Shown here: positions 34,477 through 45,921 of the stretch, one piece after another
Layout of the letters: each line of letters starts with the position of its first letter
How positions within the stretch are numbered: position 1 is the first letter of the stretch
From: Cerioporus squamosus
Taxonomy: Eukaryota > Basidiomycota > Agaricomycetes > Polyporales > Polyporaceae
NCBI GenBank assembly: GCA_022592435.1
Contig: JABYQS010000146.1
Location: 1 to 64,000 of the forward strand
Reading direction: 5' to 3'
DNA: 64,000 nucleotides
The notes under the pieces: generated by a model
The model's database searches: none
Seen by the model: the letters and a program-made list of their open reading frames with translations, nothing else
Told to the model about the DNA's origin: nothing
Made by a program: the position numbers and the translations under genes

Positions 34477-34493
34477 GCGCAGGGCTCATAACC
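34477..34493 (-). promoter_or_regulatory. primer binding site for initiator Met tRNA half-molecule
   Basis: The plus strand reads GCGCAGGGCTCATAACC directly beside the 5' LTR. This is the anticodon-arm sequence of eukaryotic initiator tRNA-Met (anticodon CAT inside GGGCTCATAACC). The minus-strand element RNA is therefore complementary to the internal part of the tRNA, as in Drosophila copia, where a cleaved 5' half primes reverse transcription. Confidence 0.75.
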
Positions 34494-35093
34494 TGATGAA
34501 GTCTGAACCTGTGAAGGCAAGTCGCAACGACTAGCAGACGAGTGGACAACACGAGTCCTCAGTCAGTAGAGCAAAAGACTGATAGCATAGACACAAGTAC
34601 CTAGCAGACGAGTGGACAACACGAGCTACAAAGTACTTGTAAGTAAAGCATAAGTAAGCATAGGTAGGCGAGTACTTACTCCTCAGTCAGTAGAGCAAAA
34701 GACTGAGGAGACGAAGCCCAAGAGTCCCTCCTTATATACTGTGTCTGGAGTAGCATGAGTAAGCGACAGAAAGGAGAGCATAATGCTGTCTGAGTCAGAA
34801 CGAGTAGGGATGACTCAGACGATGACGAAGGATGACGAAGATACGACAAATACGAGGTCACAAGGGCATGTCTAGTACAGCCCAGAGATATCTAGAAAGA
34901 ACTAGAAAGGTCCGGAGCGTTGCAGAACGCACTGGAATGGACTGGAAACAAAGAGAAGCCAGGTAACCACATGGTTTCGTACAACGTACCCTAAAAGGAA
35001 AGGAAGAAGCATAGCCTAAGATCTAATCGTAAGAGGCTGTGCCCATAGCGCCTAATGCGCAACTAATGTCCATAGTCCATAGTAAGTTCAACA
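34494..35093 (-). repeat. 5' LTR
   Basis: This LTR precedes gag. It is identical to the 3' LTR except for C instead of T at 34,523, and has the same internal repeats. Confidence 0.95.
34731..34738 (-). promoter_or_regulatory. TATA box in the 5' LTR
   Basis: TATATAAG on the minus strand, the probable promoter of the element. Confidence 0.55.
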
Positions 35094-35098
35094 ACCTC
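35094..35098. repeat. target-site duplication ACCTC (right)
   Basis: It is identical to 28575-28579. Confidence 0.9.
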
Positions 35099-38000
35099 TT
35101 CCCCTCGGTGCATCCTGGTAGGACTTCAAGTTGGTGGCAACACTCACAGCTTCATGTGCAGGTTCATCTTCGACTGGGGTCATGTCTCTGTGCAGTCCAG
35201 GAGTTCACAGACACGGGCTACTAGAGCCTGAATGTCGTGAGTGTTAGTCACTATTCGTTCACGTTTTCATATATTCTGGGTCATTTCTCTGGCCATGCTC
35301 AAATGTGTTCAAACTTTACAGTATCTTCAGTGCTCGTGATCTTGGTTGGACCTGCCATCCTCCGTTCTATGTCGCCGACTCATCTTCCAACTCGCCGACT
35401 GCTACTCCCAACCATTTCCCTTGATCTACAAGCTGCCCACCCTGAGCAATGGTGCTGGTCATGGTCTAACTTTCTACGGTGTCATGCTGGTGCGAAATAT
35501 ATTCCGATGGTGACGACAACTCTCCGGGCAACTACACATGCAAGGCTGGGTTAGTCCTAGTGTTACTACCCGTAGATTCCATGCTTGTAGCATGTACTAG
35601 TAGTACTACTACATATGTCACTGCGTATCTCAATGCCATGCTTTTGCTCTTCAACTCCGTGTCTGATATAGTGCGAACAACTAAGTCTATGGTGGCCATC
35701 TAATGTAAATGTATGTATTATCGCCTGATGCAGTATGCCTCTATAGCTCTGACACTGCTATGCTATAATTTGCTATTGTTCGTGCCCTGAGCCCTCTGTG
35801 TCTTGAATCTTCAGTTGCATACAGCATGATATAGCTCCTAGCAGGCACTGCTACAGTGCTCTATCATTGTTCCTGTGGGGTTCTACAGAGTATTACCATC
35901 ACTCCTGCAGGAGATGTCAATGCACTATAGAGCTAGAAGCAGGCATATAGAACCCCACTACCCATCTACAAATGGCTACGATTGCTATAGCACTATAGAA
36001 ATGCTCTAGAGCTTTATAGCTCGGTGCTCCAATTTGCTGATGAGTATAGGAAGAGCGACAAGATCGTGTCACCGATCAATTATATATAATTACAGTACAA
36101 CACTCTAATATCTATTACATGGCTCATGGTATGGAGATCAAGTGGTCAATAGAACGGTCAATGCAAGCAACAGTCAATAGAATGGGAGACTAGGAAGGCA
36201 ATCAACAGAGATGGGTGACGAGTATGAGCAATCAGAAGCAGGTGTTCACATTGGGCAGTTGGGTGTGGAGCGTTGAGCATAAAAAACCAAGTACACACCA
36301 GAGGGCAAGCACCAGCACAGCAGAGAAGTGGACAAAGAACAGAAAGAAGGGTGCATCAGAAGCAGGTGGGCTCTAGTTCACGAGCAACCATGAGCAGTGA
36401 GCAAGAGGGGCAAACCTGGGGCTCAAAGCTCGAGTGGGCAACAAAGGCTTGAGTGAGCAATGAGGGCTAGCTTGAGCAGGCAACAGGGGCTAGCTTGAGC
36501 AGGTGACCAGGGCTCAAGCGGTGATGAGCACCAGGCTCGTCTGTGCTCATATTCTGTTTGTTATGGACTTACATTTACTTTGGTTTGTTACAGTATTTAG
36601 TTTAGTTTTCCAGTGCTTGCAATCTTAGATAGCAGATGTAATGTCGATAGCAACCTTAGCTTGGGACTACCACCACCACTGCTCACATCTCACTCCTGCA
36701 TTCGCGACTGCGACCCGAGACCCGAGACCCGAGACTCGCAACCCTGAGACCACCAACCGATATGACAGAAGCACAGAAGCTCGGAAGTACCAAATCCGAG
36801 ACCGCCGCCGCCGTACTGCCACCTTCGAAGCCCCGTTGAGAAGCCAGTTCTCATTCGTTCATCCTCTGTTTTGGCACGCTCATCCATCAGCTCCCATCCT
36901 ACCACCGTACCGAGTTACGAGGCAGTCCGCCCCGCTGTCACCGAGTTACCCAGCATACGATATGCAGTCTGCCCAAGCTCCCTTGTTACTTTTACTTCAC
37001 CCTTCCTCCCCCTTTTACCACCTTCCTCTTCTTCAGGCCCTGGCCTGTGGTTAGGTAGCAGGGACACCCACTCACATTATTTATCTTCTCTCGAGTCTCT
37101 GGTTGTCTGTAGCGGCCTTGGATCTTGACGAGTCGTATCAGCGGGTAACGGAGCCTCTTTGAGAGGGCGACAGAGCTTTGAGAGGGAAACGAAGGCTGGA
37201 AAGGGCAATGAGAGCTCGAACAAGTGACAATGGCTTGAGCTTGTGATGAAGGGATTGCAGAGTAGATGAAAAGAAATGTAACAGCCTTGCCACTACACGA
37301 GCCTCATGGTCTCTCGTAGCTACTGTTTCCTGGTTCGGCTTGTATCCTGCATGTATAGCCTGACGTCGTGCCCTCGGCCTCGACCATCCCATCCCGCTCT
37401 CTCATTCGTTACTTACATCTCACGTGGCCTCCACAGGAACATCGTGTACTTGTATATAGTCTTGTACGTGCTCGTCTTGACGCCCCCTGGAATCAACACC
37501 AGTTCCGGGCCCCTTTGCTTCTCCTCCCACATCCTGTCTGCCCTGCTCGACTTCGTCCCACCGTTGTCCCAGCTCCTCGCCCCGTATAGTAATGTGCCCG
37601 TCACAAGAAATGCATGTCTCAGGCAAGAAGATTGATAAATCAGCCACAAGCAAGGGTGCACAGTCGAAAGAGAAAGCAACTAGAGCTCACCAAATGCCAA
37701 GAAACACAAGAGGCCGAGGGCAAGAAGATGAGTGGTGGTGAGCATGGGCAAAGGATATGGTGGGCAGATAGGATGTTGTCTGGGTCCTGTGGTCTTGCAC
37801 CATGTGGAGGTCTTTGCTCTTGTGAGCTCTCATTGGCTAGTAAGCAACCATGCATCCACACCAGACCCGGAGCGAATGGACGAGAGAGACTGAGAGTCAG
37901 AGAGTTCAACATTGCATGCATGCGGCACCCCTGGAGCCGTGGGAACATCGCGTTCAACAAGAAATCACGTTACCGTGTCAGTCACCCGTTACTGTTCGCG

Positions 38001-38178
38001 TTTCTGATGTGACAGTCACTAGCGACGTGATTTTTTCACCCCAAGACCTTCCTACTTCGTAGTTCAGGAACTTGGTCGTGGCACTGGCACTAGCAGGCTC
38101 CTCCGAGTCCGACGGCGAGAGTCAAGAGAGTCGGACGCGTGAGTTGGTCCTCCACCTTGTGCTTGTTCTCCGCCCACC
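35099..38178. other. AT-richer region without a supportable gene
   Basis: It holds many short repeated pieces: GAGCAGGCAACAGGGGCTAG-like units of about 25 bp (36,410-36,530), CTATAG/CTAGAG palindromic bits (35,870-36,050) and a 7-bp repeat (36,712-36,735). Open frames are short and of biased composition. The first 130 bases continue, in frame, the plus-strand ORF cut by the retrotransposon. Confidence 0.5.
36712..36735. repeat. 7-bp tandem repeat (GACCCGA)
   Basis: Three copies plus a diverged fourth (GACCCGA, GACTCG). Confidence 0.85.
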
Positions 38179-39437
38179 ATGTCGATGTTCGTCCACCCAG
38201 CAACACTCCCTCTCGAGGTTCTGTACCACACCATAGGCTATCTCGAGGGCGACCATTCTGCGCTGCGAAACTGCTCTCTGACAAGCCATGCTCTGCTCTG
38301 GTACGCCCGAGGCTACCTCTTCCGAGACATCTCACTACGCTGGATACTCAGCAAACGGTTTGCGCGACTCATAGAGTCGAATCCTCGCATAGCGACCCTG
38401 GTTAATTCGATGACTATACACGACATCGAGCTCTGGACGTCTCCACAGGAGCTGCCACGTTTCAGCCTCCTCACGAACCTGCGCTCGCTCACCCTCCACC
38501 GAGCCAACTTCGAGTTTCTGGACGCGTTCTTCCAGATCCTGCAAGATCTGCAGGCCTTAACGTACCTCGCCTGCCATCATATGGTAGCGGGACAATTCTC
38601 TGACGATCTCGGACATCACGGCCAAGGACGACTCTCGGAGCCTGACTCCCGCTCTGCTCCTCATCCCCGACCTTTCTGTCCCGAGCTGCGCGCACTCGTT
38701 GTCAAGCACGGCTACGTTGACCAGGACGTATTCGCCATGCAGTTCGTGGATTTGGGTGTGCCAGAGCACCTCGAGAGCTTAGACGTCTCGTTTGGGGCGA
38801 CCGATCGTCACCTGCACTGGGTACCAGTCATCCGCGCGGCCCGCGGGACGCTGTTGCACCTCAGCATGTCAATGAGCGAGGAAAGGACTTGGCATACTGT
38901 GCGAGAGTCTCAACAGTTTGGTAAGTCTCTTGAGCGGTCTGCATGATGTACGCGTGTCCGTGAAACTCATGACCTGCGATAGATGACCCATACGTCTTTG
39001 TTGGGGATGCCCTTGCGGGTTGCGCTGCCCTGACCTCGCTGTGCTTGAAACACCGCCCGGAACCGACTCACAGAGAAGTCGAGCCATTCCACTTCCTCGA
39101 GGCGCTCTGCGCCTTCTTCGAGCGACCGGACGTTCCCCTGCCTACCCTTGAGCGAGTCACGTTCGGCATGATTGATCGCGATGGGCAGATGGTGTCCGCT
39201 GAGCCTCACGTATGCACTCGACTTGCACAAGATCTCTTGACGAGGACGCGGTACCCACGCTTTCGGGCGATTATCATCAACGTGCAGTCTCAGTCCTACG
39301 CTCGCCACAGCAGGACGTGGCACAGTCGCGGACTTGTGGGAGAGCAGAAGCAAGCGCTGCTAGACCGATGGCATGCGGCATTCTCCGGCTTCGAGGGACA
39401 GTCCAGGGTATCGCTGGACGTCAACTTCACGCTGTAA
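38179..39437 (+). CDS. F-box protein 2
   Basis: Two exons, 38179-38920 and 38983-39437 (intron GTAAGTCT..CGATAG, 62 bp), encode 398 aa in one frame. The N-terminus MSMFVHPATLPLEVLYHTIG with LRNCSLTSHALLWYARGYLF is an F-box. The rest is a Leu-rich region (LRSLTLHRANFEFL, LPTLERVTFGMI) with the Trp-Val-Pro motif (HWVPVI) found at the same place in its neighbours. It ends VSLDVNFTL, matching the end of F-box protein 3 in position and type. Probably a substrate receptor of an SCF ubiquitin ligase; target unknown. The gene appears intact and is followed 353 bp downstream by a second F-box gene in the same orientation. Confidence 0.8.
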
Positions 39438-39738
39438 AGCGGCGTGTTCAGGATCCAGACTTTGTTGCGGGATTACCTGACGTCTGCGCAACCCGACCAG
39501 GGAAGATACTCACCGGCTGGAACGAGGAAGGGCAACCATCGATTCATCGCGTCAGCAGGAGACGCCATCGCACAGCTCTTCGGGATGACCACCGCTCTTT
39601 CGGGCGGCCTGTACTCCGCGGTACGTGTATCCTTACGTTGGTGTCCCGACATGCACTGATGATTCCCAACCCGGACACCAGCTCTCAGACATGCCGCGCA
39701 TAAAGTTTCACAAGCGGTCTCACTTGGAGAGTCCATAA
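39438..39738 (+). other. exon-like extension after the F-box 2 stop codon
   Basis: Directly after the TAA the same frame stays open for 61 codons (RIQTLLRDYLTSAQPDQG..). It then meets a good donor (GTACGTGT at 39,621) and an acceptor (CACCAG, exon from 39,682), giving 18 more codons in frame (LSDMPRIKFHKRSHLESP) and TAA at 39,736. It could be the tail of another gene, a remnant, or an alternative 3' end of F-box 2. No family is recognised. Confidence 0.3.
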
Positions 39739-39790
39739 GACCCCGGATCCCGGACCCCTTCCATGCTGTACACCGCGTCGAGCTCTCACC

Positions 39791-41103
39791 ATGTCGTCTC
39801 ACCCTGTTCTTCCCACCGAGCTCTTCGAGAGGATTATCGACAACCTATGCGGTGATGCACGCTCGCTATCGAGCTGCGCCCTCGTCTGTCGCGACTGGCT
39901 TCCCCGATCTCATTTCCACCGTTTCGCCAGCATATCGCTCCCCATCTCCTACCCCCTCCTCAGCTCTCGGCGCACCAAGCTGCGCGCCCTCATAGAAGAG
40001 AACCCGAACATCGTGCTCTATGTTCGCTCCCTCAGCCTGAACGGTATGAGCATCCTGGGAAGCTCCATGTCGTGGTCCACGGCGCAGGCACTCCCGCCCA
40101 TGTGCCCGCGGCTGGTCACGCTCCGGAGCCTCTCTCTCTCCCGCTTCGAGTTCTGCTCCTTGACGGAGCTTCTGCCCACAATCTGCGCCCTTCCAGCCCT
40201 CGAGGAGCTCTCCCTCGATCGGGTCCGCGTGCATGCGCGAACATCGGCGCCCCACGCAGATTGCACGGATGCAGTCAGAAAAGCGCGTGCACATCGCCCG
40301 CTGAAGGCTCTCCGTTTCACAGGCGAGACGATCGGAGAGTCCATCTTGGAAGCGGAGGCCTCGGAGTTTGCGAGCGCCCTGGCGGACGCGGGAGTGCTAT
40401 CTCCGGGGTCGCTCAACAACCTAGCACTGCTATCCGGGGCACGGGGATGCGCGGGATGGGTGCCGTTCCTCCCGTCGCTGGCGCCATCCCTCCAGCATTG
40501 TGCACTCAGCCTGCACGAGCTGATCGTGCACGGCGAGTTGGCGGAGATCGCACGTAAGTCCTCCTCCGTTCGTCCATACGGTTCGCCCGGCTGACAGGCG
40601 TGTGGCGTACAGGTGAACACATCGTACACGTGTACGACGCCTTGCGGCCTTGCCCGGCGCTGCGTTCCTCGTGCGTCCAGTACAACTCGACGAGCACGCT
40701 CATGCAGCGCGTCTTCGAGGGCGCCACTCATACGATCCCAGGCGCGGCGCCGTTCTTCCTCGACGCGCTCTGCGACGTCTTATCGCGCCCAGGAGAGCCT
40801 GCTTTCCCTATCCTGGAGGAACTGTCGCTCATTTATGTTGGATCACGTCACGGACTCGCCTCCTGTGCGAGCGCTCTGGATCGGCTGGCCCGAGCGTTGT
40901 TGGACCGCGAGAGATATCCGTGCGTGAGGAAGCTCTCCGTTCGTGTGGATGAGCCCCGATATGTTACCGGGCTTTTCCGGGTGGAGCGCGGTACCGTAGA
41001 CAGCATGGGCGACGAACAGGAAAGGTGTATACTTGACTTGCTGGGTGGCTTTGATCAGGGTCGTATTGAGGTCGAGGTAAAGATTAGGCTGGTCGAGCCG
41101 TAG
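39791..41103 (+). CDS. F-box protein 3
   Basis: Exons 39791-40553 and 40613-41103 (intron GTAAGTCC..GTACAG, 59 bp) encode 417 aa. F-box at residues about 5-46: LPTELFERIIDNLCGDARSL then SCALVCRDWLPRSHFHRF. The remainder is a Leu-rich region with GWVPFLPSLAP and, just after the intron, EHIVHVYDALRPCPALR, closely similar to F-box protein 1 (23.2-24.8 kb). The intron falls at the same place in both, so they are paralogues. It probably acts in an SCF ubiquitin ligase. The frame is clean from start (cacc-ATG) to stop. It lies 353 bp downstream of F-box protein 2. Confidence 0.8.
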
Positions 41104-41992
41104 GTTGTCCCGGAAGCTATCGTATGTACCGTGGATCTCACATGTATTGCGACTCCTTCGACAGTCATTGTCAAGGGACAGTGCTCCCTCGGCAGCCAGC
41201 CTACTAGTAAGCATCCCACTTCCCAGTGATGCGTCTGGCTGACTGCGCACCGCGCCTCGGAAGGACAAGGTATCCTCGATGACCCCGGTGAATTCTCCCA
41301 GATGGGGATAGAAGGAGCGTCCCGAACCGCTCGCCAGAAAGGAGAATGGTTTGGTATCGGGGTGCTCGCGCAGCGCCTTTGATCGTTGGCGCCATAGTGT
41401 CCTCGCCCTTGAGTCCGCGTCTATACTTCGACGCGCCCGGTGAGTGCGTAGTGACCATCATGCGCTTCCCACTCACGCGTCCCTCACCGTGGTACTCAAC
41501 AGGTGACACAGCCTGGCAGCTCCAACGTGAGTGCTCGTGCGTCGCCGGGCCCCGGAGAGAGAGTACTTGGCGGGCAGGAAGACCGCTCCACCCTTCCATC
41601 GCCGATCACCCTGCAACGTTCGCGAGCCGGAAGGTCGTCGTCGTCGTGCAGCATGACGAGAGGTTTTATAGGTCGCACAGCCTGTACGAGCACTAGAAAG
41701 CAGAGCTGGTCGAAGTCTCTCATGCTTTGTTCCTCCTTGCTCGTCGTATTTCCACGACATGGCAGGCTAATCACCGGCTCTATATATGTCAGGAGACCTG
41801 TAGTTGGGAACGGACGCGTTTGATCAATGTTGCCGTTCGCAAGACCGGTGGCACCAATCCAATCACTGCACGATGGCGTTCATTCAAACACTGATACACA
41901 CGACCATACACGACGCCTTCTGCACCCGCACTCGCTACCGTCCCCGGTTACACCCACTTCTGTAATGTGCGTTCCAAATACGTTCGGCTGCA
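41104..41992. other. intergenic region
   Basis: Several short open frames overlap on both strands, including a 53-codon minus-strand ORF from 41,654 with an ATAAAA just upstream. None has a recognisable product. Confidence 0.45.
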
Positions 41993-42442
41993 TCAGAGGG
42001 TGACGGGGAGGCAGCCAATGGAGATGAGACTCCCTGTCAGATATGCGGAGGATCAATACTGAGACGAGCGACGGGCGGTATGCTACAAGACGATCGATGC
42101 GCACCAAAGGAATTGTTCTCGCAGCAGACAGTCTGCGCATCGCTGGAGCCGAAGTCAGAGCCCGTCGTCAAACTCGGTCACGAGAGGGAACACTCACCAA
42201 GAGTCGCCGGTGCCGACGCCGATGACGGTGACGGGGGAGCAGGTGAGGCCAACGAGGGCGTTGATGTCCTGCACGACGACCCCGATGGACGCGAGGATGC
42301 CTGCGGCAGCAGGGTCGCTCGCCTTCGTCACGGTGTTGCAGCACTGGATGGGCCCGGTGCTGCAGCTCGCGTCCGGGGCGGGCGCGGGGGTGGCGGCGGC
42401 AAGGATTGCAAGAGCGGAGATCGTGATGAGCTTGGCGAACAT
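41993..42442 (-). CDS. class I hydrophobin
   Basis: Exons 42442-42198, 42142-42105 and 42033-41993 give 107 aa. Signal peptide [20 protein letters not shown], then the eight-cysteine hydrophobin pattern: C27, C34-C35, C68, C82, C88-C89, C102 (spacings 6, 32, 13, 5, 12). It ends SIGCLPVTL. The CxnCC..CxnCC layout and loose spacing fit class I. Hydrophobins self-assemble at air-water interfaces and coat aerial hyphae, fruit bodies or spores. I chose the ATG at 42,442 (ccacc-ATG), immediately before the signal peptide. Both introns fall in the C-terminal third, as is usual in basidiomycete hydrophobins. Confidence 0.93.
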
Positions 42443-42525
42443 GGTGGATGCCACGAGCTGACTGAGGAGAGCTGTAGAACGACTGGTGGGTGTTCTGAGG
42501 AGTTGACTTGGAATCCGACACGGTC

Positions 42526-42531
42526 TTTATA
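42526..42531 (-). promoter_or_regulatory. TATA box of the hydrophobin gene
   Basis: TATAAA (context gcgagTATAAAgacc) on the minus strand, about 84 bp upstream of the ATG. Confidence 0.65.
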
Positions 42532-42539
42532 CTCGCAGA

Positions 42540-45500
42540 CGGTGACCGTACTCGCCATACTGGGAGGAATGACGGAATCACCTGCAAAAGCCTTCGCACA
42601 ATGGGCAGCGTGGTCAGTCAACCCGCTGCATCCCACTCGAGCGAACCCGTGTTCACCCTCCGGTTACCGTCTGAATTTGCATGTCGTCGATGTCGGATCC
42701 GCTCCACTTGATGAAACGGTACCGCTATAGGTACCGGACAGGTCGCCGTCGGTGGTGCCAGTCACCATGCGGTCTGTGCCCTTGAACGCGCTCAGATCCT
42801 CATCTACGAGTGGGAACCATTCAGTTCTGCGCGCCACCTGCGAAAGATGACATGGTTGAGAACGCGCGCAAGTCGCATGGTGAAACATCAGGGTACTGAC
42901 TTTGCGTTAATCTCACCGCATCCGAACTTGAACTTGGTCGACATATTGACGAGGAAGGAACGACCCTCCAGTCTGCGGTTCTGGCATATAGCTTGTGATA
43001 CCTTCAAGAGTGCCGTATTGCAATCACCTGCAATGATACTCCAGGTGCGCATCCGAAGGCTGTATGTTGTACGCCGTGACATAGAAGTCGCGAGACACGC
43101 ATTCTACGCCGCTGTACCAGCGCTCGGAGCACGCGGTCCCAGCTCTGCGAACGCTCAGTTCATTTCCTGCGAACGGGGGACTCAGCTGATCTCTCTCACC
43201 CGGTCGACTTCCTCCGCCCAAGGCACGCGGTACAGAGCGTCGATTTCCCAAGTCTCTCAAATTCGGGGTGCTTCGGCGAAGGGACGTTCGGTCGCTATGC
43301 ATCGCATACATGGTCATGTCGTCACTTCCGCGGCCCTCCGAGAACGAGCCTCATTCTGGTACCGAGGGCTGGTGCATCTGACTCTTGACAACGCCTGGCG
43401 GGTTCTTGATGCTCGGTAGTGCGTCCGAACGGCGCACCATGTCTGTGACCGCAATGCCACCTTTGTGCTAGACGGCAGAATGCCGAATGCGCTCGCTAGG
43501 ATTCACAGGCACGTTGAACCTGATGTTCTTGTGTGTATGATTCTCGTAACGCGACTACTATGCATCCAAAACGGACGTCTTCACAACAGGAATGAGCGCG
43601 TAAGCAAACATAGCAAGACGACTTGTGGAGCCTACATACCCAGTGCTCCGTGGCCACGGCTAATGCTCCGCGTTCTCTTTCAATCTCGTCCTGCGGGCAT
43701 AGGTTGCCAAGGGCTAATCCCGGCGATGCTGCTTCGGATCGACCTTGAAGTGGTATTTATGGTGCCACCGCTCTCTATAACGAGCGCGCCGAGCTGACAT
43801 CAGCGGTGACCGGGACCACGTTCGATGTCCCCGTTGCCAGAGTCGTCGTTGCATTCTTGCACTGGAGGGAATTGACTGCGCAGGGGCGCCCTTCTCACCA
43901 TCCTCTCGGGTCGCCAAGCTAAGACGTGTTCTGTCGAGGCCAGGTGAGCGGTGTACTCGCTGAGAACGACAAGCGACATAATTTGAAGCAAGCGCGAACA
44001 CACTTCGCCATTGGTGAGCGGAAGGTCTTCGGGATGCGGTGTCGCAGAGACTTGAGTGGGGTTCCACGCAAGTCGAAGGCAGAGAGTCTGAGCGTGGCTC
44101 TGGAATCCGCAAAATGGGCACGAGTATGAGGGACAGGACGGCGCAAGGGTCGACGAGAGCGAGGAGGTCGTGCCATGGGCGAGACGACGGACAACTCCCG
44201 CATCCGCCGGGACACCGCTCCGCCGAGCTGTCAACGAAAGCCATGTAGGTCAGCTTTCCTTTCGGAAGCCGGAAGCACGAGACTCACTGGTAACCGGGGC
44301 CGTGTTCGTTCTGAACGGCCTCTCAGCTTGCATGATGCATTATGGACACAGGACACTGCCTATCAAAGTTATGCACAGCGCGGTCGTGACTGGCGCAAAT
44401 GAGATGCTGACGGATCGTTTGCTGTGTCCACCAACAGTCACGTACTCGCAAATACGACAGTCAGAGGCGATGCGCACATGTCAGGAATAGATCGAGGGCC
44501 ATGACATTGCCCACGAGCGTCCCTTGGGTCTGCAGCGGAGGTCGCCCGCCTGCTCGCGTCCAAATCGAGTTACAGAATTCCTCCTACTCTCAGTGCGGCG
44601 CATCTTGCAATCACCTCGCTGAAACATCATGTAGCGTTCGAAGTGGAGTTGGGATGCAATGCCAAGAGATGTGAACGGTAGGTAAAACGCGTACGTGACT
44701 CACGCCGGGGGATATCGAAGGACGTGGGTACTCACTCAACATACGATACAGCCAGAGTATCGTAAAACCCTAGCGAGGAGGTCTAGAGATTTGCGTGATC
44801 GAGATGATTGTTTTGAGACCTCTTCCCGAGGGCGGCGATAGTGCTTTGCGGATGTAGGGTGGCATCGAGGATAGAGCGGCGAGGAAACGTACCAAATCGT
44901 CGTTCAAAGATACCTTCTCCCAGCACATGTCACCCTCTCACTAATTTGGAAACGTTGCAGGCCATATGTCGGGAAACTGGTGGGCTCTGCCGTGGAGTCG
45001 TGGGTCGGCTATGATGCATGATGACCGCCGGATCGTGGATGACGGCAGGCGCTGTTAGGGAGCGCTGCAAGCAGTACTTGGTTCCATTCGCGCGCATATC
45101 GACAACCTATGTAGATATCAGGCAGGCCACAGACGAGAGAGACACAGCAGGGAACGACGCAGTGATCGTGGGTGATCGTGGTGAGAGAGAACGATTAAAG
45201 CGCCCGTACCCGCGACAGGCCCCGGGCCCATGGCAGTCCTCTTCAATCTTCCACGGCGCGTTCGCGGTGACCCGTCCTCCCCAGGCTGTCAGTGTGCCGG
45301 CTCTCTGCGTTGCAAGATCTCCCCGCTGATTCTCCATGCCTCCTCTATGTTGCTGGCAGGCGCGAGCACAAGTATATATACGGAAGTACGACATGCGTTC
45401 GCGCGCGTCGGAAGCCTGAGGTGCGAATCGAGATACACTTACTCGGTATACTACAATCTAGTGCTACGGTTTAGCTTTACCGTAACACGGTCTGAATGGC

Positions 45501-45900
45501 ACCAGAACTAATCCCTGGCCCTCGCAGAAGTCTCGCGCCACATATCAACGAACTTCGACTAAGGTGGTTAAATGAGTGGGGTAACGTCTAGTTCAGCGGC
45601 ATCGCCAATTGCACAGCCGTCTATCACCACAGCGCGATCCGTTGCATTGCTGTCCTCATCCGATAGTTCCGATCGAATATGGCCCACTGTGAAGTCGTGA
45701 GTCATACCCACATGCTTCGCCGCGGGCTGACCCCAGAATAATCAGCACTATATATGACCTTGCAGCTGCTTGGAGTCATCATCTAGAAGTTGGCTCACAC
45801 GGTAACTTGCGGCTTCATAACCCACCATATCTCTCACTGCTTCCCAATATATTACTATCGTCGAGTTGAAGTGAGTTCGCCTCCGTAGGTTCTTGGCAAC
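42540..45900. other. region without an assembled gene
   Basis: On the minus strand, open stretches of protein-like composition occur at about 43,060-42,890 (STKFKFGCGEINAK), 42,830-42,670 (EWFPLVDEDLSAFKG) and 44,010-43,960 (LPLTNGEVCSRLLQIMSL). They may be exons of decayed or unknown genes, but I could not join them. On the plus strand an ATG at 45,572 opens a short Ser-rich frame followed by a donor. It could be the first exon of the membrane-protein gene at 45.9-47.4 kb. Confidence 0.35.
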
Positions 45901-45921
45901 GCGCCGTCACTCACACTCAGG

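Larger units (their letters stand above)
28580..35093 (-). mobile_element. full-length Ty1/copia LTR retrotransposon
   Basis: Two 600-bp LTRs (28580-29179, 34494-35093) flank gag and pol on the minus strand. The LTRs have TG..CA ends and differ, as read, only at 28,609 (T) against 34,523 (C). The host direct repeat ACCTC stands at 28575-28579 and 35094-35098, a target-site duplication showing insertion as one unit. The domain order protease, integrase, reverse transcriptase, RNase H defines the copia superfamily. Near-identical LTRs imply a very recent insertion. Yet the internal region carries three single-base frameshifts and one in-frame stop, so the copy as read could not make the full polyprotein. 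Confidence 0.95.
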
